Positions 37,881 to 47,493 of a stretch of DNA of 64,000 bases are shown here, in pieces. Location of the stretch: the NCBI GenBank assembly GCA_001302245.1, contig LGYU01000033.1, forward strand, positions 1-64,000, given 5' to 3'. This stretch comes from Chitinophagaceae bacterium PMP191F (lineage in GTDB: Bacteria > Bacteroidota > Bacteroidia > Chitinophagales > Chitinophagaceae). The notes beneath the pieces were generated by a model. It did not search any database. It was not told the DNA's origin and saw only the letters and a list, made by a program, of their open reading frames with translations. The position numbers were made by a program, and so were the translations under genes. Each line of letters opens with the position of its first letter. Within the stretch, counting starts at the first letter, position 1.

Positions 37881-38951
37881 TTACCCTTTGCTCAATGGCA
37901 TGGCTTCCTGTCTTATAAGGGGTATGATAACCGAAAATGTATTTTCATCTTCCCGTATCTCAATCCCTTCCTGTTTCAGCAACTGGTATTTGCGGGCTAT
38001 ATTGCTTAGTCCAACTTTATTGGATGCTACTTCACGGGTTTTACGTTGCAGGTTGTTGGATATTATCAGGCGATTACTCATGGTAGTCATAATGCTGATA
38101 CGCAATGGCTGGTGTTTGAGCATGGCATTGTGTTTTACGGCATTCTCAATCAGCATCTGTAGCGTAAGTGGTGGAAGCAGATAATTTTCAAGGTGAGGTT
38201 CAATATGCGTTTGTAGTAACAGGCTGCTGCCATACCTGGTCTTCAGTAAATGGTAATACGATTGTACAAACTGCATTTCTGATCCCAGTGAGGTCAGCGG
38301 ATCGGTATTGTTGCGCAACAGGTACCGGTATACCTTGCTCAGTTCATCTACAAACTTTTCAGCCTGTACCGGGTCTTCATTGATCAGCGATGATAGGGAG
38401 TTGAGACTGTTGAACAGGAAATGTGGGTTTACCTGTCCTTTTAAACTATCCAGTTGTGTCTGCAGGTTTTCTTTTTTCAGTTGTTCCGCTTTATCTGTCA
38501 TGCGTTTCCATTTTTCATAAAAAGCAACTCCTTCATGAAAGCTGGCACCCAGCAAGTCGGTAATAATGCCTGCGCAGATGCCCCATGCCATGTGTACCAG
38601 GTTTAACTGGTATCTGAAAAAAGTGATACAATGGTAAAGCTGGAAGATCAGTACTACTGTAACGGTTGTAATAACGATATAACAGCAGATACTAATGATG
38701 ATACGTCTGAACGTTTGATGATAGGCGGGGTAACGCTGCTGCATGATCACCGCTACTACAATCTGTAAATGCCATGATAAAGTACCGATAATACCTGAAA
38801 TAATACCTGCCCATACAAAGAGAACTGTTTCATGCCAGTAACGGCTGCCAAAAATGAGGCTGTTGATCAGTAGAATGGCTGGCGGCAGAAAAATGGCAAT
38901 GATCCATTTGTCTTTCTGTGTATAATAAGGCATTTTCATTTTCCAGGTCAT
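37881..38951 (-). CDS. LytS-type sensor histidine kinase without an adjacent regulator
   Basis: A 356-residue membrane kinase. Hydrophobic helices cover about residues 17-165. The His-containing signature is VNPHFLFNSLNSLSSLI and the ATPase part has LPPLTLQMLIENAVKHN and NKVGLSNIARKYQLL. It is closely similar to the kinase at 20975-22084 over its whole catalytic half. Unlike that gene it has no LytTR regulator downstream: the adjoining 1.7 kb is non-coding. It must act through a distant regulator or be a leftover. Confidence 0.92.
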   Translation of the reverse strand: MTWKMKMPYYTQKDKWIIAIFLPPAILLINSLIFGSRYWHETVLFVWAGIISGIIGTLSWHLQIVVAVIMQQRYPAYHQTFRRIIISICCYIVITTVTVVLIFQLYHCITFFRYQLNLVHMAWGICAGIITDLLGASFHEGVAFYEKWKRMTDKAEQLKKENLQTQLDSLKGQVNPHFLFNSLNSLSSLINEDPVQAEKFVDELSKVYRYLLRNNTDPLTSLGSEMQFVQSYYHLLKTRYGSSLLLQTHIEPHLENYLLPPLTLQMLIENAVKHNAMLKHQPLRISIMTTMSNRLIISNNLQRKTREVASNKVGLSNIARKYQLLKQEGIEIREDENTFSVIIPLIRQEAMPLSKG

Positions 38952-39190
38952 GCTGTAAAGCGAACAAAATACAGTACATAATCAGCATGAAAAGCCGGCT
39001 GTGCATGAATTGCCGATTTGTTCGTTCAAACGTGCATTGTAATGCATCAATTGTAGCGCATAACAATCACTTAATCCTGTTTTGAAACGCCGTATCCGTA
39101 AATTGCTTATTCAAAAATAGAGGTAGTAACATCCTGTACAGAACTGTCTATTTTGCAGTGTAATTCTCTTAGCATTCAAAAGTATTCAAC

Positions 39191-40030
39191 ATGAGAAAAA
39201 AGACAATTTCATTAATAACTATCCTCTTGCTGGGAATGGTGGTATTACAGGCACAATCATATACCATGGCCACCTACAATCTGCGTTTTGATAATCCGCG
39301 TGATACGGGAAACCTGTGGCGAGACCGTGCTCCAGTGATGGCAGCACTGATCCGTTTTCATGATTTTGATGTGTTCGGTACCCAGGAAGGATTAAAGAAT
39401 CAATTGGATGATATTAGTACTGCCTTGCCAGAGTATAGTTACTACGGCTTGGGTCGTGATGACGGACAGGATAAAGGAGAACATTCTGCTATCTTTTTCA
39501 GGAAAGATAAATTCCGGTTGCTGGACAAAGGTGACTTCTGGCTGTCCGAAGCGCCAGATAAACCCGGTCCGGGTTGGGATGCGCATCTCAATCGCATCTG
39601 TTCGTGGGTATACCTGCAGGATATTAAAAACAAAAGGAAATTTTACTTTTTTAATGTGCATTACGATCATCAGGGTGTAAAAGCACGGCAGGAAAGTAGT
39701 AAGCTGATCTTGCAAAAGATCAAAATAATTGCCGGTAATGAACCTGCCTTACTTACCGGTGACTTTAATGGTGACCATGACAGTGAATGGTACCGGCTAA
39801 TAGCCCAATCCGGTAATATGAAAGACACCTACAAAGAAGCTGTACATCCCTATGCTAACAATGGCACTTTCAACGGTTTTGGTACTTCTATGCAAAGCAA
39901 TGGTATCATTGATCACATTTTTATCAGCAAACAATTCAAAGTATCCGGTTGGGGAGTATTGACAGATAGTTATCATGGTAAATATCCTTCAGATCATTTC
40001 CCGGTAATGGCAAAGCTAACCTTACAGTAA
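39191..40030 (+). CDS. Exported endonuclease/exonuclease/phosphatase-family hydrolase
   Basis: A 279-residue protein with a Sec signal peptide (RKKTISLITILLLGMVVLQAQS). The EEP fold motifs are complete: MATYNLRFDN, the Mg-binding Glu in FGTQEGL, LLTGDFNGDHDSEW and the C-terminal YPSDHFPVMAKL with the catalytic Asp-His. Exported members in this phylum are phosphodiesterases or phosphatases of unclear substrate. It is a single gene with a possible -7-like TATTTTG near 39151. Confidence 0.9.
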   Translation: MRKKTISLITILLLGMVVLQAQSYTMATYNLRFDNPRDTGNLWRDRAPVMAALIRFHDFDVFGTQEGLKNQLDDISTALPEYSYYGLGRDDGQDKGEHSAIFFRKDKFRLLDKGDFWLSEAPDKPGPGWDAHLNRICSWVYLQDIKNKRKFYFFNVHYDHQGVKARQESSKLILQKIKIIAGNEPALLTGDFNGDHDSEWYRLIAQSGNMKDTYKEAVHPYANNGTFNGFGTSMQSNGIIDHIFISKQFKVSGWGVLTDSYHGKYPSDHFPVMAKLTLQ

Positions 40031-40255
40031 ACAGTGCAGATGTAGCATTCATCTATAATAATCAGCAACGTGCAGACATCACGTGCTGAATGGTAAATTT
40101 CTCTTTGTTGTACGATCATTAAAAAGCAATTAAGCGAAAACTTTTCATTTAAAAGTTCTGTTAGGTATATAGTTTGTTTTATATAAACGGCTGACATGGC
40201 TTAGCGTGTTATATAAACCATGGGCAGCTATTGTTTAATCTTAAACAGCAGTATT

Positions 40256-41008
40256 ATGGAAAATCAGTTTAAGGAACAGGTAGCTATTGTAACCGGTGCA
40301 GGTTCTGGTATTGGAGAGGCTTGTGCATTGTTGTTTGCCCGGTTGGGTGCCAAAGTAGTAGTGTCGGATATCAATGAAAAAGGTGGCAATGCAGTGGTAG
40401 ATGCCATTAAGAAGAACAAGGGCCAGGCCATCTTTGTGAAAGCAGATGTAACCAAACCTGCAGAGGCAAAGCACCTGGTAGATGAAACCATTAAGGCTTT
40501 TGGCAGATTGGATATTGCTGTGAACAATGCGGGTATCGGCGGGGAATCGAACCCGGTGGGAGATTTGAGTGTGGAAGGATGGGATAAGATCATCAGTGTG
40601 AATCTTAGCAGTGTGTTCTATTGTATGAAAGCGCAGATCCCTGCTATGTTGAAAAATGGCAAGGGATCCATTGTAAATATGGCTTCCATACTGGGAAAGG
40701 TTGGTTTTGCCAATTCTGCAGGTTATGTAGCTGCCAAACATGGTGTGGTAGGACTTACTGAAAACGCCGCAATTGAATACAGCGCAAAAGGTATCCGGGT
40801 GAATGCTGTTGGTCCTGGTTTTATTGAAACTCCTTTACTGTCTGCCATGGATGCTGCTGCTAAAAAAGCATTGGTAAGTCTGCATCCTATTGGTCGTTTG
40901 GGTAAGTCAGAAGAGGTGGCGGAATTGGTGGTTTGGCTGGCATCGGACAAAGCATCATTTGTGAGCGGTGGCTATTATGCCGTAGATGGTGCTTACCTGG
41001 CCCGTTGA
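40256..41008 (+). CDS. Short-chain dehydrogenase/reductase (SDR)
   Basis: A classical SDR of 250 residues. The cofactor motif is VTGAGSGIGEA, followed by NNAG, the catalytic Ser region and YVAAKHG (Tyr-x-x-x-Lys). The C-terminus VSGGYYAVDGAYLAR is typical. The ATG at 40256 starts the Rossmann fold properly; the upstream in-frame start adds 12 unlike residues. It reduces or oxidises an unknown alcohol/ketone with NAD(P)H. Confidence 0.92.
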   Translation: MENQFKEQVAIVTGAGSGIGEACALLFARLGAKVVVSDINEKGGNAVVDAIKKNKGQAIFVKADVTKPAEAKHLVDETIKAFGRLDIAVNNAGIGGESNPVGDLSVEGWDKIISVNLSSVFYCMKAQIPAMLKNGKGSIVNMASILGKVGFANSAGYVAAKHGVVGLTENAAIEYSAKGIRVNAVGPGFIETPLLSAMDAAAKKALVSLHPIGRLGKSEEVAELVVWLASDKASFVSGGYYAVDGAYLAR

Positions 41009-41145
41009 TGGCCGTAAATATATTTTGAGATCTGTTAATATCGTTTGGTAAAGGCGCGTTGGTATGTTTATTTACCGGCAAACACCTGGCTAAACGATAT
41101 TATTATTTTTAACCAGTAGCTTTACCAAGTAATCATTTTAACCTC

Positions 41146-42078
41146 ATGACCAATACCATTAACGGCATTCATCACGTTACGGCCATTGCCGGTGATGCCC
41201 GCCGGAACCTGCGTTTTTACACTGAAATACTGGGGTTGCGCCTGGTTAAGAAATCAGTGAATTTTGATGATCCTCATACCTATCATTTTTATTTTGGCAA
41301 TGCAACCGGCGATCCCGGTACTATACTGACCTTTTTCCCCTGGCAAAGCATTACGCCCGGGCGCAGGGGTACGCGGCAGGCTACTGAAACAGCCTTTGCT
41401 GTTCCGGCAGGTTCTTTAGGCTTCTGGCTGGAAAGAATGAAATATTTCAATGTGATCTATAACAACCCGGCTAAACGTCTTGACGAAGAATATCTTACTA
41501 TTCTCGATCCTGATGGTTTGAAACTGGAATTGGTGGCAGGAGCTGTTCCTGATCAGCGGCCAGCAATACCTGGGCCAATACCGGCTGAATACAGTATACG
41601 CGGTTTTCATGGTGTTACAATTACACTGGAAGGGTATGAGAAAACTGCGGCATTGCTGACGGAACATTTTAATTACTCACTGGATAAAGAACATATCAAC
41701 CGCTACAGGTTTGTCAGCAATAGTGCAACCACTGCAAAATATATTGACCTGGTATGTGCTCCCGGTGAACGCCCCGGTCATGTAGCAGGAGGCTCGATAC
41801 ACCATGTGGCATTCCGTATTGCTACTTATGAAGCGCAGATGGAGTTGCATGATATATTGGCTGCAAAGGGATTCAATATAACGCCGCAAATTGACCGCAG
41901 TTATTTTAAAAGTCTTTACTTCCGTGAACCGGGTGGTGTATTGTTTGAAATTGCTACTGACATACCTGGCTTTATGATAGACGAAACGCAGGAGGAACTG
42001 GGTACGCATTTGAAGTTGCCACCGCAATATGAAGAGCGGCGTGAAGAGATTGAAAAGATACTGCCTCCATTGGTATAA
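41146..42078 (+). CDS. VOC-family ring-cleaving dioxygenase-type protein (MhqO-like)
   Basis: A 310-residue protein with two vicinal-oxygen-chelate repeats. Metal ligands are suggested by GIHHVTAIAGD near the N-terminus, HHVAFR in the second half and a late Glu in GGVLFEIATD. The pattern TNTINGIHHVTAIAGDARRNLRFYTEILGLRLVKKSVNFDDP matches the MhqO/ring-cleaving dioxygenase group, often linked to quinone or hydroquinone stress. The flanking SDR genes fit a small aromatic or quinone redox cluster, but this is contextual inference. Confidence 0.9.
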   Translation: MTNTINGIHHVTAIAGDARRNLRFYTEILGLRLVKKSVNFDDPHTYHFYFGNATGDPGTILTFFPWQSITPGRRGTRQATETAFAVPAGSLGFWLERMKYFNVIYNNPAKRLDEEYLTILDPDGLKLELVAGAVPDQRPAIPGPIPAEYSIRGFHGVTITLEGYEKTAALLTEHFNYSLDKEHINRYRFVSNSATTAKYIDLVCAPGERPGHVAGGSIHHVAFRIATYEAQMELHDILAAKGFNITPQIDRSYFKSLYFREPGGVLFEIATDIPGFMIDETQEELGTHLKLPPQYEERREEIEKILPPLV

Positions 42079-42097
42079 CAAAAGAATAGCTATTAAT

Positions 42098-42137
42098 AAA
42101 AGAACCGGCCGGAAATATTCCGCCGGTTCTTTTTGTT
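42098..42137. terminator. Bidirectional terminator
   Basis: A long interrupted stem (AAAAGAACCGG at 42098-42108 with CCGGTTCTTTT at 42123-42133, extended by CGGAA/TTCCG inside) carries T runs on both strands. It sits between the convergent VOC and SDR gene stops. Confidence 0.9.
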
Positions 42138-42162
42138 TCAGAACATCTACAGTAGTACATAT

Positions 42163-42921
42163 TTATGCCCCCATACCGCCTGCAATGACCTGTACAGTAC
42201 CGGTGATGAATTTGCTTTCATCAGCGCCCAGGAACAGCACCAGTTGTGCAATTTCTTCCGGTTGTGCATAGCGTCCTAGCGGGATGTTGGTTTCAAATCC
42301 TTTTTTTGCTTCTGTACCATGACCGGGTGCAAAGCCTTCTTCCAGTGAACGCATCATGCGGTTATCTACGGGTGAAGGGTTAATGGTATTGACACGTATT
42401 TTTCTGGGTGCTACCTCATGGGTTACAGTGCGCATCAATCCAATAACGGCATGTTTACTGGTTACATAGGCGCTCATACCGGCTGTGCCCGAAATGCCTG
42501 CCACAGAAGAAGTGATCACAATACTTCCACCATCTTTCATTTGTGGTATTACATATTTACAGCCCAACCACATTCCTTTTACATTTACAGCCATTACCTT
42601 GTCAAATATATCTTCAGGATATTCTGTAATGGGCTTTACCACACCTTCAATACCTGCATTGTTAAAATACAGGTCAACCTTACCAAACTTAGCAACTGTT
42701 TCTTTTGCATATCGCTCCACATCAGCAGCGTTGGTTACGTCTGCTACAATAAAGGCTACGTTCTTACTTCCTAACTCATCTACTGCTTGCTGTAATGCGT
42801 CTTTTCCCAGGTCTACCAGCATTACCGAAGCTCCTTCATCCAGCAACTTGCGTGCTGTTGCTTTGCCAATACTGCCGGCGCCACCAGTAATCAATGCTAC
42901 TTTCTTCTCGTACCTTTTCAT
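42163..42921 (-). CDS. Short-chain dehydrogenase/reductase (SDR), second copy
   Basis: A 252-residue classical SDR with LITGGAGSIGKA, NNAGIEG and YVTSKHAVIGL. It is only distantly similar to the SDR at 40256-41008. Note VDNRMMRSLEEGFAPGHGTEAKKGFE in the substrate lid. The substrate is unknown. It is transcribed towards the VOC gene with a shared terminator. Confidence 0.92.
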   Translation of the reverse strand: MKRYEKKVALITGGAGSIGKATARKLLDEGASVMLVDLGKDALQQAVDELGSKNVAFIVADVTNAADVERYAKETVAKFGKVDLYFNNAGIEGVVKPITEYPEDIFDKVMAVNVKGMWLGCKYVIPQMKDGGSIVITSSVAGISGTAGMSAYVTSKHAVIGLMRTVTHEVAPRKIRVNTINPSPVDNRMMRSLEEGFAPGHGTEAKKGFETNIPLGRYAQPEEIAQLVLFLGADESKFITGTVQVIAGGMGA

Positions 42922-43659
42922 ATAGAGTCTTTTTATAGTGAATAAATAAAACTAATTCCTGCTTGTAGTTGAAAAACTACAGGTTGTTGTGCTGGTTGTA
43001 GTAGGTTGCTTTAACAGGAAAGGCTTGTGTATTAATCGTGTAGTATTAATACTATGAAGTGTGCAGGAAAACAGGGGTTCGGTTATAGCTGTGTAACCAC
43101 GCTGATAATATAATAACAGTTGCAGAACTATATTGTTGACCACTTTTTGTTATAATAATAATTTAATACGTGTAGGCTGCGGAGCAGGCATACAGGCTGC
43201 AAATGGAATTAAAAGTGAATTAAAAGGAACTGCCTGAGAACAGTTACGGTTTTTTGTGGTGAGCAGGCATGGTGTAGGGGCAGATGTCGGGATGAAGGGC
43301 AAGAAGCGCAGCAAAAGCCCGTCTGATTAAAGTTATAACAGTAAAAAATTATACGTAAAAATTCTTATGTGATTGGCAGTAAACCCTTATTGAGACTGCA
43401 TAAAATGCGAAAATCACTTTTTGCGTAGTACTACTCATTTTTTTAAGGGAGAATACTTGGTGGTTACAAATAAAAATGAATATTTTCGCACTGGTTTTTC
43501 ATAGGATATTGGATTTAAAACGGGGTTGAATATCTATTCTGACCCCTTTTTTATTTTTATACCTGTCTGAATGCTGGCTCTGAAGCCGGAAAGACCCGAA
43601 GAAAAGAAATTCCTGTCTTTTGCTCATAGCTCGTGACTCAAAGTCTTCTGATTACAATC
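42922..43659. other. Intergenic region with a lone terminator-like hairpin
   Basis: This 738-base gap carries the upstream region of the SDR gene on its left. No convincing gene was found. A plus-strand terminator-like hairpin at 43522-43552 has no plus-strand gene before it. The right end flows into the stop of the molybdopterin subunit gene. Confidence 0.5.
43522..43552 (+). terminator. Orphan plus-strand terminator-like hairpin
   Basis: GGGGTTGAATA (43522-43532) pairs imperfectly with TATTCTGACCCC (43535-43546) and is followed by T6. No plus-strand gene ends upstream, so it may end a small RNA transcript starting within 43150-43500. Confidence 0.5.
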
Positions 43660-45873
43660 TTACAACAACTTATCAAGTGTGATCGGTAACTCACGTATAC
43701 GTTTACCTGTAGCGTGATAAACAGCGTTGGCAACAGAAGCTGCAAAGCCAATCAACGCAATTTCTCCCATTCCTTTGGCTCCGATAGGATTGATATATGG
43801 ATCCGGCTTATTGATGAATAATGCTTCGATAGGCGGCACATCAGCATGTACGGGTACATGATAATCTGCCAGGTTATTATTGACATACCTGCCATAGCGG
43901 TGATCAATAACACCTTCTTCAGTCAGTGCCATTCCAATACCCCCGATAACGCCACCGATCATCTGGCTTTGTGCAGTTTTTTCGCTTACAATTTTTCCTG
44001 CATCTGCTACTGTTACCACTTTTTTCACACGTACAATACCGGTAGCAGGATGTACATGTACTTTGGTAAAATGTACGGAGAAAGAATACATGGAATATTG
44101 CTGGCGTTCATTGCCGCCCTTTGATTCGCGCATAGCCTCAATGGCCGGCAGGTTGTTTTGTTGCAACAGGGTGGTATAGGGAACCGATTTGCTACCATCG
44201 GAAATACTGCTGTGATTGAACACCAGTTTGCTTTTGTCTACGCCTTTGAAAGGAGCGTTGTCTGCTATTGTAGCTAAATCTGTCAGCTTTTCTTTTATCA
44301 CTGTGCATACATCATATACAGCAGAGCCTACCGCGGAAGTAGTACCGGAGCCTCCCTGTGTAGGCGCAGGTGGCAGGGAAGAATCGCCCAGTTCAAACGT
44401 AATGAGTGCAGGCGGCAACCCCAACGCTTCGGCTGCCACGCTTACCATCGCAGTGCCTGTACCCGGGCCGATATCGCTGGCAGCGCTTTGTACCAGCAAC
44501 CTGCCGTCTGCAGTAAATTTTGCTCTTGCTGTGGCATTACCACGATAAGCACCAAATGTACCGCTGCTCATGCCGTAGCCAACCAGCATATCGTTTTCAT
44601 GCATAGAGCGGGGTGTTCTGTTGCGCTGCCACCAGCCTATGCGTTCTGCTCCCAGTTGGTAACATTCTTTCAGGTATTTGCTGCTCCAGGGCAGGTTGCG
44701 TTCCGGATCAGTATCTGCATAGTTACGCAAGCGCAATTCCAGTGGATCCAGGTCCAGTTTATAGGCCAGTTCATCAATGGCAGATTCCAGTGCAAATGAA
44801 CCGGTGGCTTCGCCGGGACCACGCATCCAGGTAGGAACACTCAGGTCCATGGGTACCACGCGGTAGGTGGTATCAACATTGGGGCAGGCATACATGAATT
44901 TGGTCATGTTGATCACTCCTTCGGTAAATTCTTCATAGCTGGCAGTAACACCGGTTGCACTGTGACTGATACCTGTCAGTTTACCATCGGCCGTAGCACC
45001 GATGCCAATCTTTTGTTCGGTATACGGGCGGTATCCTACCATGGTAAACATCTGGCTGCGTAGCAGCATCAGTTTTACCGGTTTATTCAGTTGCCGGGCG
45101 GCTGCCACTGCAGCCACTTCATACGGCCATGTACGTAGTGCCATGCCGAAACCTCCACCTACAAACGGGGCTATTACCCGTACATTGTCGGCAGGAATAT
45201 TGAACAGGCGTGCAAAGGTTTGTTGCACTGCTTTTACGCCTTGTGTTTTATCGTATATGGTAAGTTTATCGCCTTCCCACACTGCCGTAATACTGCCTAG
45301 CTCCATCGGGTTGTGAATTTCATGGGCAATAACATATTCGGCTTCCAGTTGTACAGGTGCATTTTTCCAGGCTGCAGCTTCACCACGTTTATAATCTGCC
45401 AGTCTTGCGTTGCGTGGCGCTTTTGCCAGGCGCCTGTTGGCGGTCATATCTGTTGCAGCCTGTTCGGGTGTGTATTCTGGCTGTACCAGTGACGCTGCAT
45501 GTAAAGCACGTTCGTATGTATCTGCCACTACCAGTGCCACCGGCTGGCCACCGAAATAAATGCGGTTACCGGGAAATATTTTCATGCCATTGGGACCAAT
45601 ATCTCCCTGTGCGTTGGCATAGCCGGGTATTGCGGGCATATTGAGATGCGAAATAACGGCCAGTACGCCGGGTGCTTTCTCTGCGGCACGGGTATCAATG
45701 TTTTTAATAGTGCCTTTGGCAATGGTACTGCTTATCAGCATGCCATAGGTAACGCCCGGTACATTGTATTCAGCAGAATATTTTGCGGCACCGGTCACTT
45801 TCTGGCGGCCATCAACGCGGTCGATAGGATCAATATTACCGGTTGCTGTATGTTTATCGGCAAGGTTGTTCAT
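43660..45873 (-). CDS. paoC: Aldehyde oxidoreductase molybdenum-binding subunit (PaoC-like)
   Basis: A 737-residue xanthine-oxidase-family large subunit that holds the molybdenum cofactor. Features are the start IDRVDGRQKVTGAAKYSAE, VAPFVGGGFGMALRTWPYE (Moco contact), VPTWMRGPGEATGSFALE and near the C-terminus KGMGEIALIG, whose Glu704 is the expected catalytic base. The short size and gene order match the periplasmic PaoABC/YagTSR type rather than the larger cytosolic xanthine dehydrogenases. It is the third gene of the operon, 10 bases after the FAD subunit. It likely oxidises aldehydes to acids in the periplasm. Confidence 0.92.
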   Translation of the reverse strand: MNNLADKHTATGNIDPIDRVDGRQKVTGAAKYSAEYNVPGVTYGMLISSTIAKGTIKNIDTRAAEKAPGVLAVISHLNMPAIPGYANAQGDIGPNGMKIFPGNRIYFGGQPVALVVADTYERALHAASLVQPEYTPEQAATDMTANRRLAKAPRNARLADYKRGEAAAWKNAPVQLEAEYVIAHEIHNPMELGSITAVWEGDKLTIYDKTQGVKAVQQTFARLFNIPADNVRVIAPFVGGGFGMALRTWPYEVAAVAAARQLNKPVKLMLLRSQMFTMVGYRPYTEQKIGIGATADGKLTGISHSATGVTASYEEFTEGVINMTKFMYACPNVDTTYRVVPMDLSVPTWMRGPGEATGSFALESAIDELAYKLDLDPLELRLRNYADTDPERNLPWSSKYLKECYQLGAERIGWWQRNRTPRSMHENDMLVGYGMSSGTFGAYRGNATARAKFTADGRLLVQSAASDIGPGTGTAMVSVAAEALGLPPALITFELGDSSLPPAPTQGGSGTTSAVGSAVYDVCTVIKEKLTDLATIADNAPFKGVDKSKLVFNHSSISDGSKSVPYTTLLQQNNLPAIEAMRESKGGNERQQYSMYSFSVHFTKVHVHPATGIVRVKKVVTVADAGKIVSEKTAQSQMIGGVIGGIGMALTEEGVIDHRYGRYVNNNLADYHVPVHADVPPIEALFINKPDPYINPIGAKGMGEIALIGFAASVANAVYHATGKRIRELPITLDKLL

Positions 45874-45883
45874 GTAAATGGTG

Positions 45884-46861
45884 TTAAACGTTTCCGGTTG
45901 CTTTTTTTAATGCTTCCACAATGGTAACCGGGGTCAGTTTGAGTTTAAAATCGTTACCGCCAAAACTTTTGGCAGATTGCATGCTTAATGTTGCTGCCTG
46001 TTGGAAAGTATTTTCATTGGCAGTTTTACCAGCCAGAAATTTTTCTGCGTCGGTCAGGCGCCATGGCTTGTGTGCTACGCCGCCCATTGCCAATCGTGCA
46101 GACTTGATGGTGTTACCATTCAGTTCCAGTGCAGCAGCTACTGATACCAGTGCAAATGCATACGAGGCGCGGTCGCGAATTTTGATGTAAGCGGTGTTGC
46201 GGTTAAAATTACCGGCAGGTATATCTACACCGGTGATCAGTTCGCCGGTTTGCAGCACATTGTCTTTTTCAGGATTGTTGCCTGGTAGGCGATGAAAATC
46301 ACCAAATGCTATAGTACGGTTGCCTTTGAGACTGCTGACAGATACCGTTGCATTTAATGCAGTCAGCGCAACACACATATCACTGGGATGAACGGCGATG
46401 CATTTTTCACTGGTGCCAAAAATGGCGTGCATACGGTTATAGCCCTGCATTGCGCCACAGCCGGAACCGGGTACGCGTTTATTACATGGCATACTGGTAT
46501 CGTAAAAATAAGTGCATCGGGTACGTTGCATCATATTACCACCTACGGTTGCCATGTTTCTCAACTGGGCAGAGGCACCTGCATTGAGTGCGGCTGCCAG
46601 TAAGGGATATTTATTTTTTACCAGCGGATGTTCAGCCACTTCACTATTGAGTGCCAGCGCCCCGATGTGTAAACCGGCAGCCGTTTCCTCTATTTTTTTA
46701 AAAGGAAGCTGGTTAATGTCAACCAGTTTTTGTGGCGCAGAAACGCCGCGTTTCATCAGGTCAACGAGATTGGTACCACCCGCTATGAACATAGCCCCGT
46801 TCCTGGCAGCATCCAGCGCAGCTTTGGTGGCAGTGGGTCTTACGTATTCAAATGGTATCAT
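45884..46861 (-). CDS. paoB: Aldehyde oxidoreductase FAD-binding subunit (PaoB-like)
   Basis: A 325-residue FAD subunit of the molybdenum hydroxylase family. FAD contacts are MFIAGGTNLVDLMKRGV and LRNMATVGGNMMQRTRC. The segment RCTYFYDTSMPCNKR then GSGCGAMQGYNRMHAIFG contains the extra cysteines that bind a [4Fe-4S] cluster in E. coli PaoB, which most FAD subunits lack. Its ATG overlaps the stop of the 2Fe-2S subunit by four bases, so translation is coupled. Confidence 0.92.
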   Translation of the reverse strand: MIPFEYVRPTATKAALDAARNGAMFIAGGTNLVDLMKRGVSAPQKLVDINQLPFKKIEETAAGLHIGALALNSEVAEHPLVKNKYPLLAAALNAGASAQLRNMATVGGNMMQRTRCTYFYDTSMPCNKRVPGSGCGAMQGYNRMHAIFGTSEKCIAVHPSDMCVALTALNATVSVSSLKGNRTIAFGDFHRLPGNNPEKDNVLQTGELITGVDIPAGNFNRNTAYIKIRDRASYAFALVSVAAALELNGNTIKSARLAMGGVAHKPWRLTDAEKFLAGKTANENTFQQAATLSMQSAKSFGGNDFKLKLTPVTIVEALKKATGNV

Positions 46862-47493
46862 ACAGTTTGCCCTCCTTCTTTTACTTCCAGAATGGCATTG
46901 ACAATGTTAGGATAGGCACCGCAGCGACAGATATTTCCACTCATGTATTCGCGTACTTCGTCGTATGAATTGGCATGACCTTCACGTATACAGGCAATGC
47001 CTGACATGATCTGCCCGGGTGTACAATACCCGCACTGGAAACCATCGTGTTTTATAAATGCTTCCTGCAAAGGATGCAGTTGTTCACCTTTGGCAAGCCC
47101 TTCAATAGTTGTGATCTTTTTCCCTTCCTGCATAACAGCAAGTGTAAGACAGGAGTTGATGCGTTTGCCATTTACATGTACTGTACAGGCTCCGCATTGC
47201 CCGTGGTCGCACCCTTTTTTGGTACCGGTAAGATGTAGTTGCTCACGCAACAGGTCCAGCAGGGTAGTGCGTGGTTCTACCTGTAATTGATGGGCTGTTC
47301 CGTTCACTTCAATGCTTAGTGGAAGTTTTTCAAAAAAGGCGGCAATATTTTCTTCGTCATGATTGCCGGCAGCTTTTATCAGCGATACCGGTGCTAATGA
47401 TACAGCCACCAGTGCCGAAGATTGTTTCAGAAATGTACGCCTTGATTCAGAATGGACAAATGGCTGTTCGTCTGATTGGTTGTCAGTACACAT
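46858..47493 (-). CDS. paoA: Aldehyde oxidoreductase 2Fe-2S subunit with Tat signal (PaoA-like)
   Basis: A 211-residue iron-sulfur subunit and first gene of the operon. The N-terminus has a twin-arginine motif (SRRTFLKQ, Arg18-Arg19) followed by a hydrophobic stretch, so the folded complex should be exported by the Tat system, as in E. coli PaoABC. The plant-type [2Fe-2S] site is GCDHGQCGACTVHVNGKRINSC and the second cluster site is CGYCTPGQ with NICRCGAYPN. Neither a paoD-like chaperone nor cofactor-synthesis genes are in the window. Confidence 0.93.
   Translation of the reverse strand: MCTDNQSDEQPFVHSESRRTFLKQSSALVAVSLAPVSLIKAAGNHDEENIAAFFEKLPLSIEVNGTAHQLQVEPRTTLLDLLREQLHLTGTKKGCDHGQCGACTVHVNGKRINSCLTLAVMQEGKKITTIEGLAKGEQLHPLQEAFIKHDGFQCGYCTPGQIMSGIACIREGHANSYDEVREYMSGNICRCGAYPNIVNAILEVKEGGQTV

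Noticed and set aside
37813-38184. Plus-strand open frame of 123 codons
   Set aside because: It is antisense to the C-terminal ATPase domain of the LytS-type kinase and has no family features.
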